A DNA stretch of 32,797 nt from Mucilaginibacter saanensis (lineage in GTDB: Bacteria; Bacteroidota; Bacteroidia; Sphingobacteriales; Sphingobacteriaceae): the NCBI RefSeq assembly GCF_014200575.1, contig NZ_JACHBZ010000030.1, positions 1 to 32,797 of the forward strand, written 5' to 3'. Shown here one piece after another: positions 26,329 to 32,797 of the stretch (position 1 is the first letter of the stretch; the number at the start of each line of letters is the position of its first letter). The notes below the pieces were generated by a model, which was given only the letters and a program-made list of their open reading frames with translations, did not search any database and was not told where the DNA came from. A program made the position numbers and the translations under genes.

Positions 26329-27339
26329 TTAAAGCGTATACCTTTCAAATAAAATCATGGGAACAGTGGTTTGTATTTTTTCTCTATTTAAAACGGCACG
26401 ACCGGCCATTTTACCCATGTTGGAGAAATCAGAGGAAAAAGTAGTTATCCCTATAATTTCTTTAGCAGGCTCGTCATTATGCGAAAGCACGCCCAGATCC
26501 TTACCTGGCTTCAGATTTTTACTTTTACAGTCGCGCATTATTTGCCATAGGGCAAAGTTATCTAACGTAAAATATACTTTTCCTTTTTCAACAGATCCAG
26601 ATTTGTATTCATTTATCACGCGCCCGTTAATGTTATGGTCTTTAAGAAACTTATTGAAAGAGTGTACAATTTCCTTAGGATCCAATGAGTTGGGGGAATG
26701 ATAAAATATGATCTCTTCAAACTGCTTTATCCGGGGTGCAAGCGTTGAAAACACCTCGTATGATGACTGTCCAAACTCCTGGGTGATATGGTTAAAATCG
26801 CCTTCAAGGGATTCATAACGGTCAAACATCATGAATTTATTACGTGGGATGGTATCTAATAACTCCTTTGTTTTAGGATGAGGGATTGGCGCTACTACAT
26901 ACATCTCATACTTACCTTTTATTTGCGCCAAAATAGTTTCAAATACTTCAATATCACCATGATGGAAATAAGTGCTCAAACGAACCTGCTGCCCCAATTC
27001 CTCTCTGAAATTACGATAGAACTGCTCCTCAAAAGTATCCAGGTTATACATTAGCAAAGCCACATTTAAAGTTTGGCCAATGTTACTATTACCAACAAAG
27101 TAGCCCAACCGGTTTTTTGACTCAACAATACCACGGCTTATCAGGTCCTTATATCCCTTAATTATAGTTTCCCTTGAAAAGCCAAGCTCTTTTATCAGCT
27201 TGTTTACAGAGGGCAGCATTTCATCCTGACCAATTATTTTTTCATCAATGGCATTAATCATACCCTGAACAAATCTATCGTGTTTTGAATAGGAAGGTAT
27301 ATCGGTAAGTTTCTTTATTTCTTGAAAAATTCTATCCAT
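26329..27339 (-). CDS. GntR-family regulator with LacI-type ligand-binding domain
   Basis: Protein of 336 residues. The N-terminal GntR winged helix (about 15-90) reads LPSVNKLIKELGFSRETIIK, then ISRGIVESKNRLGYFV. The remainder is a periplasmic-binding-protein/LacI-like sensor domain, visible as LNVALLMYNLDTFEEQFY, YEMYVVAPIPHP and, near the end, LGVLSHNDEPAKEI and TTFSSDFSNMGKMAGRAVL. This hybrid type is common in Bacteroidota and usually senses sugars or related small molecules. No transporter or sugar-catabolic gene adjoins it, so the target is unknown. A strong hairpin lies between its start and the divergent nadV region. Confidence 0.88.
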   Translation of the reverse strand: MDRIFQEIKKLTDIPSYSKHDRFVQGMINAIDEKIIGQDEMLPSVNKLIKELGFSRETIIKGYKDLISRGIVESKNRLGYFVGNSNIGQTLNVALLMYNLDTFEEQFYRNFREELGQQVRLSTYFHHGDIEVFETILAQIKGKYEMYVVAPIPHPKTKELLDTIPRNKFMMFDRYESLEGDFNHITQEFGQSSYEVFSTLAPRIKQFEEIIFYHSPNSLDPKEIVHSFNKFLKDHNINGRVINEYKSGSVEKGKVYFTLDNFALWQIMRDCKSKNLKPGKDLGVLSHNDEPAKEIIGITTFSSDFSNMGKMAGRAVLNREKIQTTVPMILFERYTL

Positions 27340-27363
27340 TACATCTGTTGATTTTTAGCCAAA

Positions 27364-27401
27364 TTAATAAAAAGGCAATCACTACACTGCCTTTTTATTA
27401 A
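27364..27401. terminator. Perfect 14-bp hairpin in the GntR / nadV divergent gap
   Basis: TTAATAAAAAGGCA and its exact complement TGCCTTTTTATTAA around a 10-nt loop, with A/T runs on both flanks so that it looks like a bidirectional terminator. It lies 25 bp upstream of the GntR start, an odd place for a terminator. It could be a leader attenuator of the regulator or the surviving terminator of a lost gene. Confidence 0.5.
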
Positions 27402-27574
27402 CAACTGTTTTTAAAATATTAAATTATAACCCGGATTTTGTTTCCATTGGGCATTGATCTGAAACTATTTTCTTGGCAAGTATAACAAAGGATTTTATTG
27501 ACACAGGAATTAAATCGCTGACATTTTATTATCGTATAAACATTAACATACACTCAGATTAATAACTTTGCAAC

Positions 27575-27667
27575 ATGCCAGCCATACAAAATATTAAAGT
27601 AGCTGTTGATGCCGTAGTATTTGGATACACCTCCAAAGAGGGCTTGTCGGTTTACCTTTCTTATTAA
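27575..27667 (+). pseudogene. 5' stub of a NUDIX hydrolase / NrtR-like regulator gene
   Basis: A 30-codon open frame, MPAIQNIKVAVDAVVFGYTS then KEGLSVYLSY and TAA. It reads as the N-terminus of the NrtR-type NUDIX regulators of Bacteroidota, which begin with this VAVDAVVFGY strand and continue SVLLIKR. The NUDIX box and the DNA-binding part are absent. The stop lies 10 bp before the nadV start, so an internal deletion probably removed about 200 codons. In related genomes a full NUDIX gene often precedes nadV-prs (known of the family, not checked here). Confidence 0.6.
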
Positions 27668-27677
27668 AACTAAAGCC

Positions 27678-29096
27678 ATGAAACGTGAAAACCTGATTCT
27701 ATTGGCAGATGCCTATAAGTATGCTCACCACAAATTTTACTATCCGGGCACTACTCAGATATATAGTTACCTGGAAAGCCGCGGTGGTATGTTTGATGAA
27801 ACGGTATTCTTCGGGCTACAATATTTTTTAAAGCAATACCTGCAAGGTCAGGCCTTTGATCAGCAGGACCTGGACGAAGCAGAAGGCTTTTTACAACAGG
27901 TATTCGGTCGCGATGATGTGTTTGACAAAGCTAAGTTTCAATATATTTTAGATAAGTATAACGGTTACCTTCCCATTAAAATAAAGGCTATTGCCGAGGG
28001 CACAACCGTACCTACAGGCAATGTGCTCATGACCATTGAGAACACTGATCCTGAATGCTATTGGCTTACCAACTTTTTAGAAACCCTGCTGATGCAGGTG
28101 TGGTACCCTTGTACGGTGGCCACGTTAAGCAAGCAGATAAAAAGAATCATCACACAATATTACCGGGAAACAGCAACCGAAGGCGCTGAGGCCGGAATAG
28201 ACTTTGTACTGAATGATTTTGGTTTCCGCGGGGTAAGCAGTGTGGAAAGTGCCAAAATAGGCGGTGCAGCGCATTTATTAAGCTTTAGCGGCAGCGATAA
28301 CCTGGCCGGCAGTGGCATGGCCCTTCATTATTATGACGCCAAAAAAGTATATGGCCTGAGCATCCCGGCAACAGAACATAGTATTTGCACGCTGCTTGGC
28401 CGCGAAGGCGAACTGGAGATTTTCAGGCATGTATTAAAGGCCTTCCCTACAGGCACCATCGCCTGCGTGTCTGACAGTTATAACATTTTTAAAGCCTGTA
28501 ATGAATACTGGGGAACTGCCCTGCGCGATGAGATACTAAGCCGTAAAGGCACCCTGGTGATTCGCCCTGATAGCGGCGACCCGGTTATGACCCTGCTTGA
28601 AATATTTGAAATACTATTCAGCAAATTTGGTTTTACTACCAATGCAAAAGGTTATAAAGTATTGCCGCCACAGTTACGAGTAATTCAGGGTGATGGCGTT
28701 AATTATACCGGGATCAGGAACATTTATAAAGCATTAAAGGATAACGACATCAGTGCCGAAAACCTGGTACTGGGCATGGGCGGTGCTTTACTGCAAAAGG
28801 TTGACCGCGACACACAAAAATTCGCCCTCAAATGCAGTAGTGCCGTTATCAACGGCAAGGAAGTTGCGGTAGAAAAAAGTCCCACTGAAATGGATGCCAA
28901 TGGCAATATTACCTCAAGTTTTAAAAAGAGCAAAGGCGGCCGCTTAAAATTGGTAAAAATAAATGGCATCTTTAAAACCGTAAATCAGCACGAGCATTGG
29001 GAATTAGCTGATGAACTGCATACTGTGTTTGAAAACGGCAGCCTGACCGCCCCGATTAGTTTTGAGCAGGTAAAGGCCAATACAAACGCCAACTAA
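27678..29096 (+). CDS. nadV: Nicotinamide phosphoribosyltransferase (NadV/NAMPT-type)
   Basis: Makes nicotinamide mononucleotide from nicotinamide and PRPP, the one-step NAD salvage route. The ATG at 27678 (MKRENLILLADAYKYAHHKF) gives 472 residues, the NAMPT length; the longer frame from 27621 overlaps the NUDIX stub and lacks family sequence. Motifs are DFGFRGVSSVESAKIGGAAH, SIPATEHSI with the catalytic H234, and RPDSGDPVMTL at 296-306 in the phosphoribosyl site. The 7-bp gap to the PRPP synthetase homologue downstream indicates an operon that makes and uses PRPP. Confidence 0.92.
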   Translation: MKRENLILLADAYKYAHHKFYYPGTTQIYSYLESRGGMFDETVFFGLQYFLKQYLQGQAFDQQDLDEAEGFLQQVFGRDDVFDKAKFQYILDKYNGYLPIKIKAIAEGTTVPTGNVLMTIENTDPECYWLTNFLETLLMQVWYPCTVATLSKQIKRIITQYYRETATEGAEAGIDFVLNDFGFRGVSSVESAKIGGAAHLLSFSGSDNLAGSGMALHYYDAKKVYGLSIPATEHSICTLLGREGELEIFRHVLKAFPTGTIACVSDSYNIFKACNEYWGTALRDEILSRKGTLVIRPDSGDPVMTLLEIFEILFSKFGFTTNAKGYKVLPPQLRVIQGDGVNYTGIRNIYKALKDNDISAENLVLGMGGALLQKVDRDTQKFALKCSSAVINGKEVAVEKSPTEMDANGNITSSFKKSKGGRLKLVKINGIFKTVNQHEHWELADELHTVFENGSLTAPISFEQVKANTNAN

Positions 29097-29103
29097 AATT
29101 GAC

Positions 29104-30009
29104 ATGAAAAAATTATTATTTGCCATAAAAGATTATGAATACCTGGCCAAAAAGATACTGGCTTGCGGCGACTTTGAAAAAGGTAATATAGAAGTAAACC
29201 ACTTTACCGATGGCGAACGTTATCAGCGTATTATATCAGCTGTTGAAAGTCGGGATGTAGTAATTATCGGCGGCACAGTTACAGACGAGGCCACGCTGGA
29301 ATTGTATGATCTGGCATCGTCGCTGGTAAGTTACGGTGCTAATTCATTAACCCTGGTGATCCCCTATTTTGGCTATTCCACTATGGAACGCGCTGTATTG
29401 CCGGGCGAAATTGTAACGGCCAAAACGCGGGCCCGATTGCTATCAAGCATTCCAAAATCAAACCGGGGTAATAAGGTTTTACTATTTGATCTGCATTCCG
29501 AAGGTATCCAGTATTATTTTGAGCAGGATCTGTATCCAGTACATGTTTACTGTAAAGATATTGTTATTGCGGCCGCACGTGAGTTTGGCGGTAATAATTT
29601 TGTAATGGCCAGCACCGATGCAGGGCGGGCCAAATGGGTAGAATCATTAGCTAATGACCTTGGCGTAAATGCAGCATTTATATTAAAAAGACGTTTAAAA
29701 GGTGACCACACCGAAGTGAGCGCCATCAATGCCGATGTTGCCGGAAAAACAGTGATTATTTATGATGACATGATTCGTTCAGGCGGCAGCATTATCAACG
29801 CGGCAAAAACCTACAAAGACGCCGGAGCCGGCGATATTTATGTGATTACCACACATGGTTTATTTGTGAATGACGGCATCAACAAATTAAAAAACAGTGG
29901 ATTGATCAAAAAACTGATCTGCACCGATTCGCACGTGAATGTACACTGCATTAATGACGAATTTGTGGAAATAAAGGGTTTAAGTGAATTGATCTGCGCG
30001 TCAATCTAA
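29104..30009 (+). CDS. Ribose-phosphate pyrophosphokinase (PRPP synthetase) homologue paired with NadV
   Basis: Predicted to make PRPP from ribose 5-phosphate and ATP. Length is 301 residues, slightly shorter than housekeeping Prs. The order of family motifs is kept: an N-terminal FTDGERYQRI segment, LVIPYFGYSTMERAVLPGE in place of the usual YARQDRK flexible loop, DLHSEGIQYYFE (metal and ribose contacts), and the PRPP loop VIIYDDMIRSGGSI. The altered flexible loop marks it as a divergent paralogue, of the kind found next to nadV in bacteria and phages, rather than the housekeeping enzyme. Confidence 0.88.
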   Translation: MKKLLFAIKDYEYLAKKILACGDFEKGNIEVNHFTDGERYQRIISAVESRDVVIIGGTVTDEATLELYDLASSLVSYGANSLTLVIPYFGYSTMERAVLPGEIVTAKTRARLLSSIPKSNRGNKVLLFDLHSEGIQYYFEQDLYPVHVYCKDIVIAAAREFGGNNFVMASTDAGRAKWVESLANDLGVNAAFILKRRLKGDHTEVSAINADVAGKTVIIYDDMIRSGGSIINAAKTYKDAGAGDIYVITTHGLFVNDGINKLKNSGLIKKLICTDSHVNVHCINDEFVEIKGLSELICASI

Positions 30010-30179
30010 GATCAGCATTACTTTAAATTGATCATCATAACCGGACGGTATCCAGCCAGCCCGGTTTACTTTTGCTTTCCTAAGCTAACATATCTATAAT
30101 TCAATATCCTCTCGTTTTCGCCTCGTATTGAGTCTCCTCAACCAAGGAAGGGCTTTATCTACATATAAAACCGTTGCTT

Positions 30180-30922
30180 TTAATAATAAAGCTTGTAAAC
30201 AGAATTGACTACTAAAAATACGCCTATGAATATTAATCCCCAATAAACATATTAAAAAAGGCACCTTCTTTAAGCTGATGATTTAAATACCTGCCCAGAT
30301 AAATAGCAGGAATTGCCGCGGGTAAGGAGATCAGAAAATATTTAAGTACAATAACGGTTATCAATCCCTTAGCTAAGTATCCTATAGCACCAATAAAACT
30401 GGCCGGCAGAAAATAAGCCTGTAGTGTTGCCCTAAAATCCCTGGCATTCCATTTTCGCATATTTCCGTACACTACCAAAGGTGGCCCGTTAACGCCATAA
30501 GCTCCACCAAGCACGCCCGATAAAAAACCACAAATAAAAAGCCAGTATTTGTTATCTGTTTCCAATACAATACTGTTTTTACCCGCTAATGCATATATGG
30601 AGTATAAAATAATGATCAGCCCCAGACTAATTTTAACCCACAACTCATTGCCATATATCAATATCAAGATGCCAATGGGGATACCCAGCAAAGCAAAAAG
30701 AATAAGCCATTTAGCACTATTAAAATGAATTTGGCGATGATCCTGAACAACTACAACCAGGGCTACCAAAATGGAAATTAAAACGGACAGCGGTACAGCA
30801 ACCTCTATTGGGACAAAAAGACTAAAAAGCGGCACTGCAACCAAAGACTCACCAAAACCAAAAGTAGAGCGCACCAACGTAGCTAAAAAGCTGATTAAGA
30901 AAACATAAAACAATATCATCAT
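30180..30922 (-). pseudogene. TauE/SafE-family permease with a frameshift near the C-terminus
   Basis: Membrane anion exporter of the sulfite/organosulfonate (TauE/SafE) family. The open frame starts at the GTG at 30925 or ATG at 30922 (MMILFYVFLISFLATLVRST, then GFGESLVAVPLFSLF) and stops at 30233 after FNMFIGD. One extra G in the GGGG run (30238-30241, CCCC on the plus strand) restores the frame, giving FNMFIGGLIFIGVFLVVNSV to a TAA at 30180-30182. That completes the last helix and the normal length of about 248 residues. The internal repeat with GGAYGVNGPPLVVYG is typical. A homopolymer error or a slipped-strand mutation are equally possible. Confidence 0.75.
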
Positions 30923-30977
30923 CACAAATAACCAATCGCTAAATTTAGGATAGTTATACTCAATTCCCTCGATTTTT

Positions 30978-31381
30978 TCAGGAAAATGTGCCGCATTTTA
31001 TGCCCACGATATTACCACTAATCTGCCTCCGGAATGCAGGACAAAGCTCCACTGATTTGCAGGTAAATTTCCTGAGGTTGCTCAACACCTGCCTACCCAC
31101 CTTAATAGAACCCCGTAATGCTATTTTATTAGAGCGCCTAAGTATGTTCGATAAAACAGCATTTATAAAGCCATTCAAACACTTATCAGACAAGGTTTCG
31201 TCCAAGGTTTTAGGATATGTTTATCCTTAATTTTTAAGTTCTCATCAAGTTGCCGGGCGATTACATAATGTTTGGTTTCGATAAACCGGCGAACATCTTT
31301 GTGAAAAACTTTGATTTGGACATGGTAAGTCCCATCGTCCATTTTAAACTGGTCATAAACTACAGCATTTACAGTTGCCAT
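30978..31381 (-). pseudogene. Tyrosine integrase remnant (N-terminal arm-binding domain only)
   Basis: The first 60 or so residues (MATVNAVVYDQFKMDDGTYH, then VQIKVFHKDVRRFIETKHYV) are the arm-type DNA-binding domain of a Bacteroidota phage/ICE integrase. The frame stops at 31175. One extra A in the AAAA run (TTTT at 31208-31211 on the plus strand) would continue it as ILKTLDETLSDK, as in intact relatives, but the following 65 residues (to 30978) no longer look like the integrase SAM-like domain. The catalytic domain with Arg and Tyr is absent. It is a truncated, inactive gene next to a tRNA fragment. Confidence 0.65.
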
Positions 31382-31397
31382 AATCTTGTTTTTTAGG

Positions 31398-31437
31398 CAC
31401 GTAAAACGGCGTGACGGAATGGTGACGGTTTTACGTG
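31398..31437. repeat. Inverted repeat enclosing two direct repeats upstream of the integrase remnant
   Basis: CACGTAAAAC (31398-31407) and its exact complement GTTTTACGTG (31428-31437) enclose two GTGACGG copies (31411 and 31422) spaced 11 bp, one helical turn. Lying 17 bp upstream of the integrase ATG, it could be an integrase arm site or an autoregulatory operator. Confidence 0.5.
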
Positions 31438-31523
31438 AAGTTCAACAAAAATTATGCAAGTCCCGACTTTGTGCAGATTTACGGCGTCAGATCCGTGTTC
31501 GGTAAAAACTGATCAAATATACG

Positions 31524-31560
31524 AAAAAAGGCCATTTTGATTATCAAAATGGCCTTTTTT
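31524..31560. terminator. Strong bidirectional intrinsic terminator
   Basis: AAAAAAGGCCATTTTGAT, one base, then its perfect complement ATCAAAATGGCCTTTTTT. It has an 18-bp stem with T tracts in both directions. It lies immediately downstream of the tRNA 3' half and probably was the terminator of the original tRNA gene. Confidence 0.8.
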
Positions 31561-31566
31561 ACTCAG

Positions 31567-31613
31567 TGCGCCCACCTGGGCTCGAACCAGGGACCAAAAG
31601 ATTATGAGTCTTT
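31567..31613 (-). tRNA. 3' half of tRNA-Met (CAT), probable attachment-site fragment
   Basis: Read on the minus strand: anticodon stem AAAGA, loop CTCATAA with anticodon CAT (31604-31606), stem TCTTT, then the T arm CCTGG-TTCGAGC-CCAGG, the 3' acceptor strand TGGGCGC and discriminator A at 31567. No CCA is encoded. The matching 5' acceptor GCGCCCA and a normal D arm are missing; the bases before the anticodon stem (GGTAAGGTGGTTACCGAAG) do not fit a tRNA. A tRNA cut in the anticodon region next to an integrase remnant is the usual trace of site-specific integration. An aberrant but functional tRNA is much less likely. Confidence 0.6.
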
Positions 31614-31851
31614 CTTCGGTAACCACCTTACCATGAGGCAAATCATCGTTTCTGATTTACAAAGGCCAATTTACAGGTAATTTTCAAATACTCAAAATTT
31701 GGACTGTGGAATATTTGTGGCAAGGATAGGAAATAAACCGGGGTCTTTTGGTCTAGGTCAAAAATGCAAATAAAGGAGCTGATAAATTATTAGATCCTAA
31801 TTTACAATCTGAACCTACAAATCGAAGGCTTTGTCAAAGGGCCGTTTGCTT
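31614..31851. other. Non-coding stretch between tRNA fragment and kinase-like gene
   Basis: AT-rich, with no convincing reading frame. It contains an FNR-box look-alike, TTGGTCTAGGTCAA (31748-31761), with no gene placed to use it. It is probably accessory DNA from an integrated element. Confidence 0.4.
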
Positions 31852-32490
31852 CTATTTAATATAAAAGGCCTGGGTCAGATAAAAAACGGTATCAATAAAA
31901 TAAAGAACTCCATTATAAGAAAGCACATTCTCGTCGTGGAGATCTTCGAAAATTAAACCTATTTCCAGATTGAAGTAATCATTGTTTTTTTTATGGCGGA
32001 AGCCATTATATTCCAGGAATTCTTTTACAGTTTCAAGATCTGTATTTTCATTTGATAGAACAAACTCCTGTTTAACTACAGCGTGCAACTCATCATTAAT
32101 TATTTGAAACCCCAAAAAAGTATACGCTGTAGCCGGAAAGAAAAAATTATGAATTAAAAGGCTATTGAAATAATCAAGCCAGCTTCCATAAAAAATACTT
32201 TGATTTGTTTTTAAAACATGAGTGTCGTCAAACCTATAAACCTTTTGTTCAGCACCCTCACTGATAAAGTCATTTACAGGAATGGTATTATCATAGAAAA
32301 GATTCCCTTGTTTGGCAAAAGCTATAAGTGCTGTTGTTTCTTCATCTTTGAAATGCTGCTGTTTTTCAATTGAGATGCTTGCCTTCTCATTTCCTCTAAG
32401 GAAATTTTGGGCTTTTTTGAGCTGACTGTCTGAGCCAGTTTGTTCATCTCCGAGAATGATATTCTGTAATTCATCTTTGATGTTTTTCAT
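31852..32490 (-). CDS. Compact protein-kinase-fold protein of the polyvalent-protein kinase type
   Basis: Protein of 212 residues, hypothetical by name. From about residue 76 it follows a kinase pattern: glycine-loop-like ISEGAEQKVYRF, Lys94 in HVLKT (ATP lysine), a hinge at VVKQEFVL, then FEDLHDENVL, which aligns with the catalytic loop DLKPEN (Asp183, Asn188), and FID with Asp200 in the DFG place. Such small kinase domains occur in polyvalent proteins and orphan genes of Bacteroidota mobile elements. The N-terminal 70 residues are charged and helical. It lies beside the tRNA/integrase scar, which supports a mobile-element origin. The substrate is unknown. Confidence 0.6.
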   Translation of the reverse strand: MKNIKDELQNIILGDEQTGSDSQLKKAQNFLRGNEKASISIEKQQHFKDEETTALIAFAKQGNLFYDNTIPVNDFISEGAEQKVYRFDDTHVLKTNQSIFYGSWLDYFNSLLIHNFFFPATAYTFLGFQIINDELHAVVKQEFVLSNENTDLETVKEFLEYNGFRHKKNNDYFNLEIGLIFEDLHDENVLSYNGVLYFIDTVFYLTQAFYIK

Positions 32491-32797
32491 TTAACAATAA
32501 TTCAAATATACGTTTTTCGAATCACTTATTAATCTGTTACTCAAAACTTGATAATACGATTCCGTAGAAATGAATTGTATTTTACTAACGAGCAATTTGT
32601 ATTTAGCATCAAATGAGCTATTTATGATACTTTAGTCCGTTATTTAACCAGAAATTATGGTGATAGATTCATTCATCGCCAATCCAGTGCAGGGGCAACA
32701 TGTGTATGTTATGGAGATGTTGACCACCTGATTCCGGGCCAAACTGACCAGGCAATTAGCTGACGTGGGGCGTGCAGCAAACGCTATAAAAGCGTGT
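32491..32797. other. Terminal intergenic region
   Basis: AT-rich upstream region of the kinase-like gene up to about 32650, then more GC-rich DNA that looks like the start of an insertion sequence. There is a short open frame from ATG 32657 but no protein I recognise. Confidence 0.35.
32721..32797. mobile_element. Possible end of an IS21-family insertion sequence
   Basis: TGACCACCTGATTCCGGGCC (32721-32740), then AAACTGACCAGG. Two TGACCA repeats 24 bp apart around a TGATTCCGG core are typical of the multiple terminal repeats of Bacteroidota IS21-like elements (recalled, not searched). The transposase genes would lie beyond the window. Confidence 0.35.

Noticed and set aside
30039..30066. AACCGG / CCGGTT inverted repeat after the prs homologue, followed by T-rich DNA
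   Set aside because: Only a 6-bp stem with a 16-nt loop; too weak to call a terminator.
30988..31230. 80-codon plus-strand open frame opposite the integrase remnant
   Set aside because: No family recognised; overlaps decayed integrase DNA on the other strand, where the arm domain is clear. Could be a fragment of a lost gene, but there is no support.

Overview
The window is chromosomal DNA of a Bacteroidota member of the Sphingobacteriaceae, most like Mucilaginibacter or Pedobacter. This is an inference from protein style: a FadL-type porin paired with an SGNH lipoprotein, a GntR/LacI hybrid regulator, a NadV-Prs pair behind a NUDIX remnant, and a Bacteroidota-type integrase arm domain. No database search was possible. 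No rRNA or CRISPR array is present.

Left part (about 0.4-8.9 kb). A three-gene tripartite efflux operon on the minus strand (outer-membrane factor, membrane-fusion protein, DHA2 transporter) is divergent from an AraC-type regulator, with two palindromes in the shared promoter gap. Next come a minus-strand MFS transporter with a single-base frameshift near its end and a Crp/Fnr regulator behind it; a near-consensus FNR/CRP box sits upstream of the pair. An SDR-type L-threonine dehydrogenase gene is divergent from an Lrp/AsnC regulator.

Centre (about 8.9-26.2 kb). This is a large fatty-acid and lipid catabolism locus. Eleven minus-strand genes run from acyl-CoA dehydrogenase through EtfB, EtfA, a thioesterase, acyl-CoA-binding protein, a DUF2147 protein, a fused 3-hydroxyacyl-CoA dehydrogenase/enoyl-CoA hydratase, thiolase, acyl-CoA ligase and an enoyl-CoA hydratase to a 2,4-dienoyl-CoA reductase. 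Upstream lie an AraC regulator and, on the plus strand, a FadL-like porin, an SGNH lipoprotein and a patatin-like phospholipase. A perfect 29-bp sequence occurs in inverted orientation on both sides of the AraC gene, so that it lies in the same orientation upstream of the beta-oxidation operon and of fadL. It is a strong candidate for the shared operator. A perfect 129-bp tandem duplication affects the 3' end of the AraC gene and its terminator. The logic of the locus is lipid hydrolysis, fatty-acid uptake, CoA activation, then beta-oxidation with electrons passed to ETF.

Right part (about 26.3-32.8 kb). A GntR/LacI regulator is followed by a NAD salvage pair (nadV-like and a prs homologue). 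A 30-codon stub of a NUDIX (NrtR-like) gene directly precedes nadV, which suggests an internal deletion. A TauE/SafE permease carries a frameshift in a G run. The right end is a mobile-element scar: a broken tyrosine integrase, a strong terminator, the 3' half of a tRNA-Met(CAT), a compact protein-kinase-fold gene of the kind found in Bacteroidota mobile elements, and a possible IS21-type terminus. Three single-base frameshifts plus one gene deletion mean either real gene decay or base-level assembly errors.
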